Positions 45,096 to 54,476 of a DNA stretch of 64,000 nucleotides are shown here, piece after piece. The stretch is taken from contig NZ_CP032485.1 in NCBI RefSeq assembly GCF_006542335.1, forward strand, positions 2,401,001-2,465,000. Direction: 5' to 3'. The DNA is from Neokomagataea tanensis (GTDB taxonomy: Bacteria > Pseudomonadota > Alphaproteobacteria > Acetobacterales > Acetobacteraceae). The position numbers were made by a program, and so were the translations under genes. How positions within the stretch are numbered: the first letter of the stretch is position 1; each line of letters begins with the position of its first letter. The notes under the pieces were generated by a model. It saw only the letters and a list, made by a program, of their open reading frames with translations, made no database searches and was not told where the DNA came from.

Positions 45096-45284
45096 ATGAA
45101 CGGTAGCAACGAAAACCGTCAATCTTCAAAGAACAGCGAAAAGGAGACATCTGACATGCAAGATGAAGCTCCGTTCAATGTATGGCTCAGCCGAGGTCTT
45201 CACAGACTCTTTGACGATATTGCTAACGAGCCAATACCAGACGAGCTCCTCAAGCTCATCCAAAACGATAAGAACATTAAGTAG
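45096..45284 (+). CDS. nepR: Anti-sigma factor NepR
   Basis: The ATG at 45096 with TTAGGA upstream gives 62 residues, the family size; ATG 45156 (with AAGGAGA before it) would give 42. The conserved part is FNVWLSRGLHRLFDDIANEP, then IPDELLKLIQND, the two helices that clamp EcfG or PhyR. The leading 25 residues are polar. It follows the sigma pair and precedes the sensor kinase, completing the switch. Confidence 0.92.
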   Translation: MNGSNENRQSSKNSEKETSDMQDEAPFNVWLSRGLHRLFDDIANEPIPDELLKLIQNDKNIK

Positions 45285-45362
45285 TCAGCAGAGGCGGTTT
45301 AAATTTTTAGAGCCCTTCCAAAATTCTTCCTTGCCCGCCTCTGGAACACAGTCAATGCGCGC

Positions 45363-47048
45363 GTGCTGTTGCTCATAACATCGGCCACGCTTCCGCTTGC
45401 CATAATATCCGTCAGCATTTCTTGGAATAAGTATAACGAAAGCCTCGAAGCCCCCAAAAACGAGGCGTTCAGACAGGCCCAAGAAGCGCTCGTAACCGTA
45501 ACGCGGGACATAAACCAAACACAGCGCGCAGCTGAATTTTTTTCCAAATATCCATACGATCCATCTTTTTCACATAATTTCTTTCAAATGCTGGACCAAG
45601 CATCCAACGGAAACTTCTGCTTAATTTCTATTTTTGATGCTGAAGGACAAATCGTATTTTCTGAAAAAACCGTGAAGAAAAATCAATGCGCCTACATCAA
45701 TCCATCTACGTTACCAAACGATAGACCGAATTTCATTGATGAAGGCCAGAACATTATTCAAGTCGATAATAATATATTTGTATCAAATACAATAAAATTT
45801 AAAAAAGACGATTTTAGAAAATACTATATAAAAATATATAGAAATATAACTAATGATCTTTTTACATCAAATAATACACATTACTACTTTATATCTAGGA
45901 AAAATAAATCACTTAATGAATCCATTGATTATATATCCCCTATAATAAGTGAAACTGAATCTTTAAAGGTAAAAAAACTAATTGAAGAGGGCATAGAAAA
46001 GAAAAATATTATTCAAAAATATGATAGTCTTTATTTACAAAAAGTACTCGGAAATACATGGATGCTAACAACAAATTATTGGGGAGAACAAAAAAGAACG
46101 AGTCAATATATACTTCTTTTTGATATATCTCTTATTTTTGGCGTTATCGCTATTGAATTGATGATCATCGCTGTATGCTCCAGAGAATATTTGGTCGAGC
46201 CACTCGAATATCTAGCTCTTGCTGTCGCGCAATGGCGTAATGGCGCAGAGTTTTCACCCAATCGCAAAAATGACGTTCCGCTAGAAGTACGACAACTTGA
46301 GAGAGCCTTCCTGCGCGCCACGCGCCATCTCAAACTGCGCGAAACAGAACTTAAAAACGCTGCTCAGCGGCAGGAACACCTCATTCATGAAATCCATCAT
46401 CGAGTGAAAAATAACCTTCAGGTTATCGCTTCACTTCTAAACCTGCATGCCAACCAAATTAAATCCCCAGAGGTGCAGGGGGAATTTCGTCGTGTCCGGG
46501 ACCGCGTTCAGGCACTTTCGTCTCTCCATCACCATTTATACGACAACCCGGAACTGACCACTTTAAGGGCCAATATTTTCATACCAGAAATCGCGCAAAA
46601 TGTTCTTATGTCACATGGCCCGGCAAGCACCGCTCACATCGACATTAAGCTCGATATTGACGATGTTCTCATTCCTCAATCTCAATCTGTCCCCGTGACC
46701 CTCATTATTACAGAAATTCTCAGCAACTCTTTACGCTACGCTTTCCCGTCAAATCAAAGGGGAATAATTTGTATATCCCTTAAAAAACAAGAAACTACGA
46801 ACGGCGAAAGCCGCGTACTTCTCACTTTGAGTGATGACGGCGTAGGGATTGCGTCAGAAAAGAACTCTCAACCTAATCAGCAACCCTTAAGCGGCATAGG
46901 CAGGCAACTCATACGGGGCTTTGCTCGTCAATTGCGTGCTGAACTGATAATACGACACGATACCGGAACAATCTACAGCCTAAGTTTTGCGTTGGATCCA
47001 GTCGAACCCACACCTTCTGCCTTAGCTGAGCGCGTGTTGAACTCTTAA
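45363..47048 (+). CDS. Membrane sensor kinase of the general stress response (HisKA_2 type)
   Basis: The listed GTG start gives 561 residues, but the frame is open from 45303 (see findings). A first membrane helix (LLITSATLPLAIISVSI) leads to a periplasmic sensor of about 235 residues, a second helix (YILLFDISLIFGVIAIELMI) and a linker with LVEPLEYLALAVAQWRNGAE. The catalytic core has the phosphoacceptor EIHHRVKNNLQVIASLLNLH, the N-box ITEILSNSLRYAFPS, DDGVGI and IGRQLIRGFARQL. HisKA_2 kinases such as PhyK and PhyT phosphorylate PhyR. The sensor part is much more AT-rich than the rest. Confidence 0.9.
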   Translation: MLLLITSATLPLAIISVSISWNKYNESLEAPKNEAFRQAQEALVTVTRDINQTQRAAEFFSKYPYDPSFSHNFFQMLDQASNGNFCLISIFDAEGQIVFSEKTVKKNQCAYINPSTLPNDRPNFIDEGQNIIQVDNNIFVSNTIKFKKDDFRKYYIKIYRNITNDLFTSNNTHYYFISRKNKSLNESIDYISPIISETESLKVKKLIEEGIEKKNIIQKYDSLYLQKVLGNTWMLTTNYWGEQKRTSQYILLFDISLIFGVIAIELMIIAVCSREYLVEPLEYLALAVAQWRNGAEFSPNRKNDVPLEVRQLERAFLRATRHLKLRETELKNAAQRQEHLIHEIHHRVKNNLQVIASLLNLHANQIKSPEVQGEFRRVRDRVQALSSLHHHLYDNPELTTLRANIFIPEIAQNVLMSHGPASTAHIDIKLDIDDVLIPQSQSVPVTLIITEILSNSLRYAFPSNQRGIICISLKKQETTNGESRVLLTLSDDGVGIASEKNSQPNQQPLSGIGRQLIRGFARQLRAELIIRHDTGTIYSLSFALDPVEPTPSALAERVLNS

Positions 47049-47142
47049 AATGCCACCTATGATAGATATAACAATAAAAAGCCTTTCACTCTGCAAATTA
47101 GGCTGTCTGCTTTCACAGCATGCGCCTATATGATCAAAAACT

Positions 47143-48828
47143 ATGAGAGGCGATAAATCCATAACGAAACGCTGGACCAGAGCGCAGGGCAAAGCAAACC
47201 GCGTTCAAACAGCAGCCTGTACAGGCCTTGGTGTCTTGGCAACCTTTGTCGCAATAGGGCAGGGGTGGGCGCTGGCATCCACAATAACCGCCGTTCTGAC
47301 ACAGACTTACTCTAAGGCTGGTCCGTGGATCGGTGTATATCTTGCCTTGGCTGTTTCCCGCACGGTTTTAGCGTTTTTACAGGACATCGCCGCCATACGC
47401 GCGGGAGCATCTGCAAGACGCCGCATCTTGGGTGAAGTTTTGCAAAGGGTCATCAACAGTGGCCCCGGCATCCTACGCACACAGCATAGCGCCACCATCG
47501 CTGGCCTGATTGTTGACCGTATCCAAGCTCTAGACGGTTACTTCGCACGCTGGGTTCCAGCATCGGCCTTATGGCTCATTTTGCAGTGGCTAGTCGTGCT
47601 ATGCGTTTACGTGAAAAACCACCAAGCTGGCCTTATCCTTGCCCTATGCTGCCTGTCTCTCCCGGTTTTTCAGGCAGTTTTTGGCATTGCAACCGGCATT
47701 GAATCACGACGTCAATTTATCGCCATGACCCGTTTGCAGACCCGTTTCTTGGATCGTGTAAAGGGCATCGCGACTATTGTGTTATCCGGAGCAACAGAGC
47801 GTGAGGCGCAGGCACTAGCACAAGGTGCAGAAGAGTTGCGCGGCAGAACGATGAGAGTGCTGAGAATAGCATTCATAGCGTCTGCAACAACTGACATCGC
47901 ATTAGTTGCTGCCTTAGTACTCATTGTTGTGACGCAAGCACATTCCCTCTCGCTTAATGCCCCATCCAGCACGCTCACCTCGGCCCTTTTCGCCATTCTA
48001 ATGGTGCCTGAAGCCTTCGCACCCTTTAGGGTTCTGTCTGCCGCGTATCAGGACCAAGCCCACGCAACAGCTGCAGCCGAAGCTATGCACAAACTCCCAG
48101 ATGCTGAAACCACGCAGCGTACCCAGAAGCAGCTCCTCTCATCTGACCAGCGCTGCCTGCTTACAGTAGATAACGTCAGCTTTGCATGGGCCGATGGGCT
48201 AAAGCCAGTTTTCCAAGATTTAAGCTTCTCACTCCGCCCTGGAGAGATGTTGATTTTGGAAGGTGAAAGCGGTGCTGGCAAATCAACTTTGCTGGAGCTG
48301 CTACTCGGCTTTATCGCCCCTCAAAGTGGCAGAGTGTTGATCAATGGCATTGACCTGCAAAATTTGGCACCGAGAGATGTTTCAAATGCCATTACATGGA
48401 TCGGCCAAAAGCCCGTCCTTTTTGCTGGCACAATACGCGACAACATCATGTTTGCGCGCCCCGATGCCTCAGAAGAGGACCTCAACAACGCACTCAACCT
48501 CTCCGCGGTGGAGCAGTACCTCCCCACATTACCCAAAGGTTTGGATACGCAAATAGGTGAGGGAGGCCATGGCCTTTCTGGTGGCCAAGCTCAACGTGTC
48601 GCTATCGCTCGCGCATACCTAAAAAATGCTCCAATTCTGCTGCTTGATGAGCCAACAGCACATCTGGATCCTGCAACAGAACTCGACATTCTAGAGAGCC
48701 TCAAGCGCCTGAGCAGCAACCGAACCGTCATCATGTCCACGCACTCAAAACAAGGAAAAGACCTTTCAAACAAGCATCTTCTCCTTGGTAACGGGCAAGC
48801 TCAACTCATTCAGGATGGAAAGGCGTAA
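47143..48828 (+). CDS. cydD: ABC exporter subunit CydD
   Basis: This 561-residue half-transporter has a six-helix membrane domain (about 1-310) and a nucleotide-binding domain with Walker A GESGAGKSTLLELLLG, signature HGLSGGQAQRVAIARA and ILLLDEPTAHLDPATE. With CydC it exports cysteine and glutathione to the periplasm, needed for cytochrome bd assembly. No cydAB is seen here. The stop is seven bases before cydC. The start has no clear Shine-Dalgarno. Confidence 0.88.
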   Translation: MRGDKSITKRWTRAQGKANRVQTAACTGLGVLATFVAIGQGWALASTITAVLTQTYSKAGPWIGVYLALAVSRTVLAFLQDIAAIRAGASARRRILGEVLQRVINSGPGILRTQHSATIAGLIVDRIQALDGYFARWVPASALWLILQWLVVLCVYVKNHQAGLILALCCLSLPVFQAVFGIATGIESRRQFIAMTRLQTRFLDRVKGIATIVLSGATEREAQALAQGAEELRGRTMRVLRIAFIASATTDIALVAALVLIVVTQAHSLSLNAPSSTLTSALFAILMVPEAFAPFRVLSAAYQDQAHATAAAEAMHKLPDAETTQRTQKQLLSSDQRCLLTVDNVSFAWADGLKPVFQDLSFSLRPGEMLILEGESGAGKSTLLELLLGFIAPQSGRVLINGIDLQNLAPRDVSNAITWIGQKPVLFAGTIRDNIMFARPDASEEDLNNALNLSAVEQYLPTLPKGLDTQIGEGGHGLSGGQAQRVAIARAYLKNAPILLLDEPTAHLDPATELDILESLKRLSSNRTVIMSTHSKQGKDLSNKHLLLGNGQAQLIQDGKA

Positions 48829-48835
48829 GAAAACA

Positions 48836-50488
48836 ATGTCATCTCCTACGTCTTCACCCCTTTCTCGTATTATTCGCCTCTGGCAGCCCCATTACGGCCG
48901 TCTTATCATCGGCCTAATACTGGCGGAGTTAGCCGTATGCGCTGGCCTCATTATGATGGGGCAAGCAGGCGCACACATTACGGCAGCCGCCATTGGCGTC
49001 ACCGCTGGTTCTCTGCTCTTACAAATTGCAGGCACTAGCCAAATCATTCTCCGCTATGCCGACCGATACAGTACCCATGACGCGATGTTTCGGGCTCTGG
49101 CGGATTTGCGCGTGTGGTTTTACAGACGCTTGGCCCGTGGCGCAGCAGCTGGTCTCGGCTTTCAACGCTCGGGAGACCTCCTGTCTCGTTTAGTCGGCGA
49201 TATTCAAACGCTTGATAATCTTTATCTGCGTATTTTAATCCCACTCGCCTCAGCCGTGCTAACACTGCCCCTAACAGCATATGTATGGCTCCAAGCCAGC
49301 ATACCAGCAGGTATAGCGGTTACAATTCTCTTCGCAGCAGCGGCGTTCTTCTTGCCTTTCCTTGCTACGCGCCAAGCTAAAACGCTTGGTCCGGCCATCT
49401 TGAAAGCAGAATCTGAGCTCCGCATCGCCGCTCTAGATTTGACGACAGGCCTGCGTGAAGCTCGCGCCTTCGGAGCAGAGGACATTTTGGCCGGGCGCGT
49501 TACAGATCGGCAAAATACCCTCATCAAACACCAACATGCGCTGCATTTTCGCATGGCGATCATGCAGGCCTGCTCACGGCTTCTAGGGCAGTTGGGCATT
49601 GCGATACTACTCTGCACATTGGCTCAAATTGTTTTCAAAAGCAGCGCTCCTGTTCTGGCAGTAACGGCGCTTTTTGTCGCTCTTCTGGCTTTCGAGAATG
49701 TCACCGGCCTTTCAAAAGCTGGTCTTTTGACAGGCCAAGTTACGCATGCGGCTGAACGAATTATGGCAGTTGCAGATCAAACACATGCCGATGCAGCATC
49801 ACCCGCGGAACTACCGATTGGCCGTGAACTTGAACTGCGCGAAGTATCTTTCCAGTGGACTGCGCAGAGCCCCTACATTCTTAAGCAAGCAAACGTAACA
49901 CTACGTCATGGAGAAAAAATAGCGCTCATCGCGCCTTCAGGGAGCGGAAAGTCGAGCTTGGCAGCACTTCTCCTCAAAGTAGCACAGCCAAATTCAGGCA
50001 AAATTCTCCTCGGTGGCACCGATATCGCAACCCTGTCTGACGACGATGTCAGGAGCCAGATTGCATGGCTTTCACAGGCAAGCCATTTGTTTGACGATAC
50101 AGTGCGCGGCAATCTGCTTCTTGGACGCACTGACCTCAGCGACGATGCCTTGTGGGACGCCCTGGAGCGCGCCCATATCGCATCGACTATCCGAGACTTG
50201 CCCGAAGGTTTAGACACATGGATTGGAGAAAGCGGCTCTAAACTCTCTGGTGGACAGGGAAGACGTATAGCCCTAGCGCGGGTTCTTCTGTCTAACGCTC
50301 CTATTCTGATCTTGGACGAACCAGCAACAGGGCTTGATGCTGATACGGAACGCTCTTTTCTTGAGACGCTCAATGAACTGGATGACCAGCGCAGCATTAT
50401 CCTCATTGCTCATCGCCTCACTGGCGTGGAGCGCTTAGACCGTATCTGGACATTACAGAATGGACAGATCATATCTCAAGCTAGTTGA
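48836..50488 (+). CDS. cydC: ABC exporter subunit CydC
   Basis: The ATG at 48836 gives 550 residues. It is the partner half-transporter: membrane domain (about 1-310), then Walker A IAPSGSGKSSLAALLL, signature KLSGGQGRRIALARVLL, ILILDEPATGLDADTE and the switch His in IILIAHR. Gene order cydD-cydC and the matching size support the assignment over a generic ABC pair. Confidence 0.88.
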   Translation: MSSPTSSPLSRIIRLWQPHYGRLIIGLILAELAVCAGLIMMGQAGAHITAAAIGVTAGSLLLQIAGTSQIILRYADRYSTHDAMFRALADLRVWFYRRLARGAAAGLGFQRSGDLLSRLVGDIQTLDNLYLRILIPLASAVLTLPLTAYVWLQASIPAGIAVTILFAAAAFFLPFLATRQAKTLGPAILKAESELRIAALDLTTGLREARAFGAEDILAGRVTDRQNTLIKHQHALHFRMAIMQACSRLLGQLGIAILLCTLAQIVFKSSAPVLAVTALFVALLAFENVTGLSKAGLLTGQVTHAAERIMAVADQTHADAASPAELPIGRELELREVSFQWTAQSPYILKQANVTLRHGEKIALIAPSGSGKSSLAALLLKVAQPNSGKILLGGTDIATLSDDDVRSQIAWLSQASHLFDDTVRGNLLLGRTDLSDDALWDALERAHIASTIRDLPEGLDTWIGESGSKLSGGQGRRIALARVLLSNAPILILDEPATGLDADTERSFLETLNELDDQRSIILIAHRLTGVERLDRIWTLQNGQIISQAS

Positions 50489-50565
50489 CCGCGACGCAGG
50501 GACAAGGCACGAAGTGCCTGCACGATGGTAGAGAACACCGCACCCTCAAAATGAGGCATATAAAC

Positions 50566-50985
50566 ATGGTCCGTACTTTGATGTCTTCTCGTCGTTTTCT
50601 GGCACGTTCTTTTTTGCCAGCATTCGCACTCACCGCCGCACTAAGCGCTTGCTCAACCGGCGACCGTGACAGCTATGTCGTTTTCTTTGACCGCGAAGAC
50701 GCCGTCATGAGCACGACTGGTCAAGCCATTGTCGCTAAAGCAGCCCATGCTGCGCTTAAAGAAAATGCGTCAAACATTCGGGTAGCAGGTTCATCGGGCC
50801 AATCCGGAGACCCCGATACCCTTAAGCAACTGGCAAGTGACCGTGCAAAAACCGTCGCTGCTCAGCTGGCTGCCGATGGAATTGACACTTCTAAAATCAC
50901 CATAACCACAGACACAACAACGGATGTCGACGCGTCCCATGTAGCTTACCGTCGCGTTTCCATCACGATCACTCCCGGCCTGTAA
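50566..50985 (+). CDS. OmpA-like lipoprotein
   Basis: The ATG at 50566 gives 139 residues; ATG 50551 is also possible. A lipoprotein signal (RFLARSFLPAFALTAAL) ends at lipobox LSAC. The mature part resembles an OmpA C-terminal domain: YVVFFDREDAVMSTTGQAIV, VAGSSGQSG in place of the usual GHTD motif, then LASDRAKTVAAQLAADGID and SHVAYRRVSITITPG. Such domains usually bind peptidoglycan; the altered GH(T/A)D segment makes this uncertain. It follows cydC and precedes recQ. Confidence 0.75.
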   Translation: MVRTLMSSRRFLARSFLPAFALTAALSACSTGDRDSYVVFFDREDAVMSTTGQAIVAKAAHAALKENASNIRVAGSSGQSGDPDTLKQLASDRAKTVAAQLAADGIDTSKITITTDTTTDVDASHVAYRRVSITITPGL

Positions 50986-51000
50986 TTCCCGGACGACTCT

Positions 51001-52815
51001 GTGACGGATACTGCCTCTCTTCCAACGCCAGAAACAATTCTTAAAGACGTTTTTGGTTTTAATGCCTTTCGAGGGTTGCAAGGAGAGGCGGTAGAAACCG
51101 TCATGAACGGTGAGGACGTCATGGTCCTCATGCCGACAGGCGGCGGAAAAAGCCTGTGCTATCAGGTTCCGGCGTTATGCCGTAACGGCATGGGGATTGT
51201 TGTCTCGCCATTGATCGCGCTCATGGATGATCAGGTTGCTGGCCTGAGGCAGCTTGGCGTCCGTGCCGCTGCACTACATTCAGAGCTTGAACAACAGGAC
51301 AAAGAGCAACTGCACCAAGATCTAAGATCTGGCCAAGTTGATATTCTCTACATCTCCCCTGAGCGCTTACTTCAGCCTGCTACCAGCGCCTTTCTGGCGC
51401 GCTACACAATCTCTCTCATTGCTATTGATGAAGCGCATTGCGTTTCCGCTTGGGGCCACGAGTTTCGGCCAGAATACCGCGGGCTTGCCTCCTTGCCCGA
51501 GCTCTTCCCCAACGTACCTCGCATGGCACTCACGGCTACAGCAGACCCACGCACCAGAGATGACCTGCTTAATGTATTGGGAATGCCAAATGCTAAGGTG
51601 CTGCTGGCCAGCTTCCATCGACCTAACCTTTTCGTAGAAGCCCAACCAAAGGGTGGGGAAACCAAACAGCTCTTAGAAACGCTGGATAATCACAAGCACG
51701 GTGCTTCAATTGTATATTGTGGCAGCCGTAATAAAACAGAACGCGTCGCCAAAACCCTACGCGATAAGGGGCTGACAGCTTTACCTTTCCATGCAGGCTT
51801 ATCACCTGTCGAAAAACGAGCAGCGCTTCATCGTTTCCGGTCCGGCGAGGACATGGTGATTGTGGCGACGATTGCTTTTGGTATGGGTATCGACCGCCCA
51901 GACGTACGCTGTGTTGTGCATCTGGATATGCCTTCTTCACCCGAGGCATACTATCAGCAGATCGGGCGCGCCGGCCGCGATGGAGAGCGCTCAGACACGC
52001 TCCTGCTATATGGCGGTGAGGATATGGCCAGAGCCCGCCATTGGCTTGATCAGTCTTCCGCCCCCGAACAAGAAAAACGCATCATGCAATCCCGGCTCGA
52101 AAGCATGATTGCACTGACAGAGACTACAGGGTGCCGGACCAGGGCACTACTTTCGTGTTTTGATGAACACATGAGCGAGCCATGCGGCCATTGTGATAAC
52201 TGCATTGACCCCGTTTCAACATTTGACGGAACACAAGCAGCCCAAAAAGTCTTATCCGCAATCTACCGGACCGAACAACGCTTCGGCGCCATACAAATTG
52301 CTAATGTATTACGCGGCAAACTTAACGAAACCATAGAGCGGAACGCCTTCAACACCCTAAGCGTATTCGGGATTGGCAAAGACCAAAGCGAAGCTTGGTG
52401 GCGGGCAGTCATTCGGCAGTTAATCGCCCGCGGAGCCATTCACATGCATGGTGAGCACGGGGCTCTTGGGCTAACGACCGAAATCGCCCGGCCAATTCTA
52501 AGAGGAGAAGAGCGTATCCTTCTCCGCCAAGATCAAAAGCGAGCCTTGGGTCACAACACATCCGAGCCGGTTATTGATACCTTGCCCGATCACGCTCGCC
52601 CAGTTTTCAGCGCATTGCGCCAATGGCGCTTGGCAGAAGCACGCGAGCAAGAAATACCACCCTACGTCATTTTTCACGATACAGTGCTCAAAGAGATTGC
52701 TCTAGCAAACCCCAAAGACCGCCTTGCCCTCTCGCAGATTAAAGGGGTTGGCGGCTCTAAGCTTGAGCGCTACGGCGCGGCAGTGCTCGCTACACTCGAA
52801 GAGCAAGCGAGTTAA
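51001..52815 (+). CDS. recQ: ATP-dependent DNA helicase RecQ
   Basis: The GTG at 51001 gives 604 residues. RecQ unwinds DNA 3'-5' in recombination and replication restart. Motif 0/I: GFNAFRGLQGEAV and MPTGGGKSLCYQVPA; DEAH AIDEAHCVSAWGHEFRPEY; motif VI YYQQIGRAGRDGERS; the zinc cluster C-x(n)-CGHCDNC; the RQC winged helix; and a C-terminal HRDC domain with ALSQIKGVGGSKLERYGAAV. Complete, and in the same direction as the preceding lipoprotein gene, 15 bases away. Confidence 0.96.
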   Translation: MTDTASLPTPETILKDVFGFNAFRGLQGEAVETVMNGEDVMVLMPTGGGKSLCYQVPALCRNGMGIVVSPLIALMDDQVAGLRQLGVRAAALHSELEQQDKEQLHQDLRSGQVDILYISPERLLQPATSAFLARYTISLIAIDEAHCVSAWGHEFRPEYRGLASLPELFPNVPRMALTATADPRTRDDLLNVLGMPNAKVLLASFHRPNLFVEAQPKGGETKQLLETLDNHKHGASIVYCGSRNKTERVAKTLRDKGLTALPFHAGLSPVEKRAALHRFRSGEDMVIVATIAFGMGIDRPDVRCVVHLDMPSSPEAYYQQIGRAGRDGERSDTLLLYGGEDMARARHWLDQSSAPEQEKRIMQSRLESMIALTETTGCRTRALLSCFDEHMSEPCGHCDNCIDPVSTFDGTQAAQKVLSAIYRTEQRFGAIQIANVLRGKLNETIERNAFNTLSVFGIGKDQSEAWWRAVIRQLIARGAIHMHGEHGALGLTTEIARPILRGEERILLRQDQKRALGHNTSEPVIDTLPDHARPVFSALRQWRLAEAREQEIPPYVIFHDTVLKEIALANPKDRLALSQIKGVGGSKLERYGAAVLATLEEQAS

Positions 52816-52822
52816 AGCAGTA

Positions 52823-53287
52823 TTAACGAACGACTGTGAAATCGGCCGTAACATCGCCGCTATCAAGAAAAGAAAACGTAAAGGGAATTTTTTCACCGGT
52901 TTGCAACGGACGCTTCAGCCCCAGACAAACCAGATGATATCCGTCACGCGGGAAGACCATCATAGCATTATGCTGTATTGCCAGATGGTTGAACAAATCG
53001 TTCGTCGCTACAGTTTGCTCCTGCTTCGTATGATGCGCCATAATTTTTGTGCATATCGGAGAAGCAATGCCTTTTAAAAGGCGATCGACCGAATCGCTAT
53101 TTTGTAGCGAAAAAAACCCCGCAGCACGGGTTGAATTTGTGGCCAAGGGCAACAATGTGCCCCCAGACACCACCACATGCGCATTATTCTGCGCTGGCGG
53201 TTCTGCATAGACAGGGGCCACAGCACTAGCCAAAGCCACGCAAACGCCCCATACACTGAACCGATTACGACGCATCAGACTTTTCAT
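52823..53287 (-). CDS. PCu(A)C-like copper chaperone, altered site
   Basis: The ATG at 53287 gives 154 residues and a signal peptide (RFSVWGVCVALASAVAPVYA). The beta-barrel fold of periplasmic PCu(A)C copper chaperones is suggested by GGTLLPLATNSTRAAGFFSL, HLAIQHNAMMVFPRDGYHLV and KRPLQTGEKIPFTFSF. The family ligand motif ends in His-x-Met. Here the corresponding segment is YHLVCLGL, giving His-x-x-Cys with no Met, and the upstream part is KIMAHHTKQ. Copper delivery to cytochrome oxidase is the family role; the site here may differ. It is divergent from nrdR. Confidence 0.7.
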   Translation of the reverse strand: MKSLMRRNRFSVWGVCVALASAVAPVYAEPPAQNNAHVVVSGGTLLPLATNSTRAAGFFSLQNSDSVDRLLKGIASPICTKIMAHHTKQEQTVATNDLFNHLAIQHNAMMVFPRDGYHLVCLGLKRPLQTGEKIPFTFSFLDSGDVTADFTVVR

Positions 53288-53387
53288 CAATGGGAACACC
53301 CTCGTAAAACCTGTTAGGGACCAAATCTCTCGCTTTAGAGTGGACCGGTTTGCAGGGGTAAACAAGGCCGTACGCACAGGATAGATC

Positions 53388-53915
53388 ATGCACTGCCCAT
53401 TCTGTGGACATGAAGACACTCAAGTTAAAGATAGCCGCTCCTGTGAAGACGGCACCGCAATCCGCCGTCGGCGTGTGTGTTCCAGTTGCCAGCTGCGTTT
53501 TACGACTGTTGAGCGTATCCAATTACGTGAACTCTTTGTACTAAAAGCTGATGGCCGCCGTGTCCCATTAGACCGCGACAAACTAGCTCGTTCGATTCGT
53601 GTCGCATTGCGCAAACGCCCGGTTGAAGAAGAACAACAAGAACAGCTTGTCACACGCTTGGTACGTCAGCTTGAGGCATCCGGCGAAACGGAAGTTTCTT
53701 CACAAAGGATCGGCGAACTTGCCATGGACGCATTGCGCACAGTGGACGACGTGGCGTATGTCCGGTTCGCTAGTGTTTATCGCGATTTTCGAGAGGTCGA
53801 GGCATTTTCTAAAATTCTGGCAGACATGAATCCCTTGCCAAGTGCTGAAGACATTCTGCGCGCACCCAAACATGCTGTAGAACACCCACAAACTAAAGAC
53901 CGACGCTCCAAATAA
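53388..53915 (+). CDS. nrdR: Transcriptional repressor NrdR
   Basis: This 175-residue repressor of ribonucleotide reductase genes has an N-terminal zinc ribbon [17 protein letters not shown] and [14 protein letters not shown]. An ATP-cone follows (about 50-140) with [20 protein letters not shown], which senses dATP/ATP. Complete. It heads nrdR-nusB-thiL, an order common in proteobacteria. Confidence 0.96.
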   Translation: MHCPFCGHEDTQVKDSRSCEDGTAIRRRRVCSSCQLRFTTVERIQLRELFVLKADGRRVPLDRDKLARSIRVALRKRPVEEEQQEQLVTRLVRQLEASGETEVSSQRIGELAMDALRTVDDVAYVRFASVYRDFREVEAFSKILADMNPLPSAEDILRAPKHAVEHPQTKDRRSK

Positions 53916-53973
53916 GCGCCGTCACGCACAAACAAGACGGAAAAAAATCCGCGTAGCCCGTTCAGGAGAAACC

Positions 53974-54450
53974 ATGACTAATTCACCAGAGCAACCCGCT
54001 CGCCGCAGCCGCACCATAGCCCGCGTCGCTGCCGTCCAAGCGCTCTTCCAGTGCGAACAATCTGGCGATAACGCTGAAACCGTTGTTGATCAGTTTATCC
54101 GCCATCGCAAAATTACGCCCGGTGCTTCTTTTGAGGACGGCCACATTCCTGATGCGGATCTTAAGCTGTTTCAGGACATCGTACGGACCACAACCTGGAA
54201 TCAGGACGAAATCGACAAGACAATCGTCGCTGCCTTGCCAGAAACATGGAACATCACACGCCTTGACCCCGTACTGCGCGCACTTCTGCGCGCGGGTGCT
54301 TACGAAATTCTCAAAACCGACGTACCCGGCCGCGTGATCATCAACGAATATCTTGACGTAGCTCACGGCTTTTTCTCAGGCGACGAGCCCCGCATGGTCA
54401 ATGGCCTTCTAGATACGCTGAACCGCAATAAAGCCGCCGCAAACAACTAA
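53974..54450 (+). CDS. nusB: Transcription antitermination factor NusB
   Basis: A 158-residue helical protein for rRNA antitermination with NusE. Seen: ARVAAVQALFQCEQSG at the N-terminus, DIVRTTTWNQDEIDKTIVAA, LDPVLRALLRAGAYEIL, and RVIINEYLDVAHGFFSGDEP near the end. It follows nrdR by about 58 bases and precedes thiL. Confidence 0.95.
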   Translation: MTNSPEQPARRSRTIARVAAVQALFQCEQSGDNAETVVDQFIRHRKITPGASFEDGHIPDADLKLFQDIVRTTTWNQDEIDKTIVAALPETWNITRLDPVLRALLRAGAYEILKTDVPGRVIINEYLDVAHGFFSGDEPRMVNGLLDTLNRNKAAANN

Positions 54451-54476
54451 CGCACACCAAAGACCGGAGGCCACCC

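Noticed and set aside
50985..51001. LexA box before recQ
   Set aside because: No GAAC-N7-GAAC or GTTC-N7-GTTC was found immediately upstream.
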